Shown: piece by piece, positions 63,172-64,000 of the stretch
Layout: every line of letters begins with the position of its first letter
Position numbering within the stretch: position 1 is the stretch's first letter
Assembly (NCBI RefSeq): GCF_027887165.1
Contig: NC_077227.1
Location: 78,188,988 to 78,252,987, forward strand
Origin: Monodelphis domestica
Taxonomy: Eukaryota > Chordata > Mammalia > Didelphimorphia > Didelphidae
DNA: 64,000 nucleotides
Reading direction: 5' to 3'
The notes under the pieces: generated by a model
Database searches by the model: none
What the model was told of the DNA's origin: nothing
The model's input: the letters and a program-made list of their open reading frames with translations, nothing else
Made by a program: the position numbers and the translations under genes

Positions 63172-63490
63172 GCACAACTAGGTGACTCAGTGGATAGAGA
63201 GTCAGACCTAAATTCAGATCTTCCTAGCTGTGTGTGTGACTCAGAGCAAGTCCCTTAATCATGATTGCCTAGTTCTTGCCACTCTTTTGTCTTAGAATCA
63301 ATAGTAAGGGGGCAGCTATGGAGTAGAGAGCCAGGCCAGAGATGGGAGATCCTAGATTCAGATTTGGTCTTAGACCCTTCCTAGCTGTGTGACCCTGGGC
63401 AAGTCATTTAACCCCAATTGCCTAGCCCTTACTGCTCGTCTGTCTTGAAACCCATACTTAGTATTGATTCTAAGACAGAAGGTAAGGTTG
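63172..63490 (+). mobile_element. Two adjacent type-A SINEs
   Basis: The first (63,172-63,306) lacks its tail. The second (63,308-63,487) begins GGGGGCAGCTATGGAGTAGA at that break and ends GATTCTAAGACAGAAGGTAA. The arrangement suggests insertion of the second into the tail of the first. Confidence 0.8.
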
Positions 63491-64000
63491 TGGGGCTCAG
63501 TGGCAAAGGAAATGGAAATTCATCTTCTTTAATTTGATGAAACCATATCTATGATCCCTGACCATTTAAAAGAACCAAGGGCTTTGGTGGTGAGGACTTT
63601 TTTCTTGAGTCTTTAGTAATTGTGACTGCTGAGGAGGCAGGGGCTTCAGTCTCTTCAGAGGCCACTCTGAAAAGCGGTCCCTCTGAAGGGTCCCACATCT
63701 CCCCACAGGTTACTGCTTTGGATTATGGTTTGGAGGTTTGGGCTGGCCGCAGAGTTTATGAGGGAGTGGAAGTTGGCAGGCAAAAAAATAGAACCCATTC
63801 TCTACTAGAATAACTCCCCTCACTGATGGTCATGGGGACCAGGCTGGAAGCAATACCAGTGATTAGAGATGATTAAGAAATAAAATTATCCAGCTCTTAG
63901 TTGAGTAGTAAACCTTCCTTGGAAAAAAACCAGCAAATCAACTTTAGGAATTTGGAATATTATTTTAAGTTTGGAATGTCCTTTGTTGTAACTGCAAATG

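Larger units (their letters stand above)
60221..64000. other. Right-end gene-free interval
   Basis: Contains a MAR1-like SINE (60.39-60.63 kb), a MIR-like remnant (about 60.9-61.0 kb), SINEs (61.48-61.61, 61.73-61.92, 63.17-63.49 kb), an L1 tail (62.03-62.40 kb), a purine-rich tract (about 62.59-62.75 kb) and an unassigned, more balanced stretch at 63.5-63.9 kb. No gene is recognised. Confidence 0.55.

Overview
The window is nuclear DNA from a mammal, almost certainly a marsupial. It holds intron-bearing vertebrate genes with GT-AG splicing in a dense background of marsupial tRNA-derived SINEs (MAR1-like and a second abundant type), L1 tails, old L2 and MIR, mariner and hAT remnants, and endogenous retrovirus fossils. 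I cannot name the species. There is no sign of bacterial sequence, operons or CRISPR.

The left half (1-31,000) is a compact four-gene block in the order and orientations of the human 10q24 neighbourhood, inverted: the 3' end of MMS19 (+), all of ZDHHC16 (-), all of EXOSC1 (+) and all of PGAM1 (-). The three complete genes were assembled exon by exon. Their summed exon lengths give 377, 195 and 254 residues, the lengths I recall for the human proteins. ZDHHC16 and EXOSC1 diverge from one CpG-rich bidirectional promoter near 11.6 kb. MMS19/ZDHHC16 and EXOSC1/PGAM1 converge tail to tail. These are housekeeping genes that share location, not a pathway: cytosolic Fe-S protein assembly, protein palmitoylation, RNA exosome and glycolysis. 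PGAM1 intron 1 holds a roughly 1.4 kb array of about 16 diverged units next to exon 1.

The right half (31,000-64,000) has no intact host gene that I can recognise. It contains a TRAM1 processed pseudogene (about 39.7-41.2 kb). That copy is split by an L1 insertion which carries an apparent 3' transduction and a 15-bp target duplication, and it is capped by a second, internally deleted L1. A WIPF1 processed pseudogene lies at about 48.5-49.2 kb on the minus strand. Three other 5'-truncated L1 copies are present, two with clear target duplications. There is a hAT-type nonautonomous element and a mariner fossil with SINEs nested in it.

Two large inverted structures stand out. One is a pair of 280-bp arms at 36.6-37.8 kb that are nearly identical. 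The other is a head-to-head pair of related retroviral 3' ends at 55.2-60.2 kb with LTRs pointing outward. Long A/G microsatellites at 51.3-51.5 kb appear to have grown from a SINE tail.

I found no clear previously undescribed gene system. The most unusual items are the PGAM1 intronic array, the L1 transduction inside the TRAM1 copy and the two inverted repeat structures.
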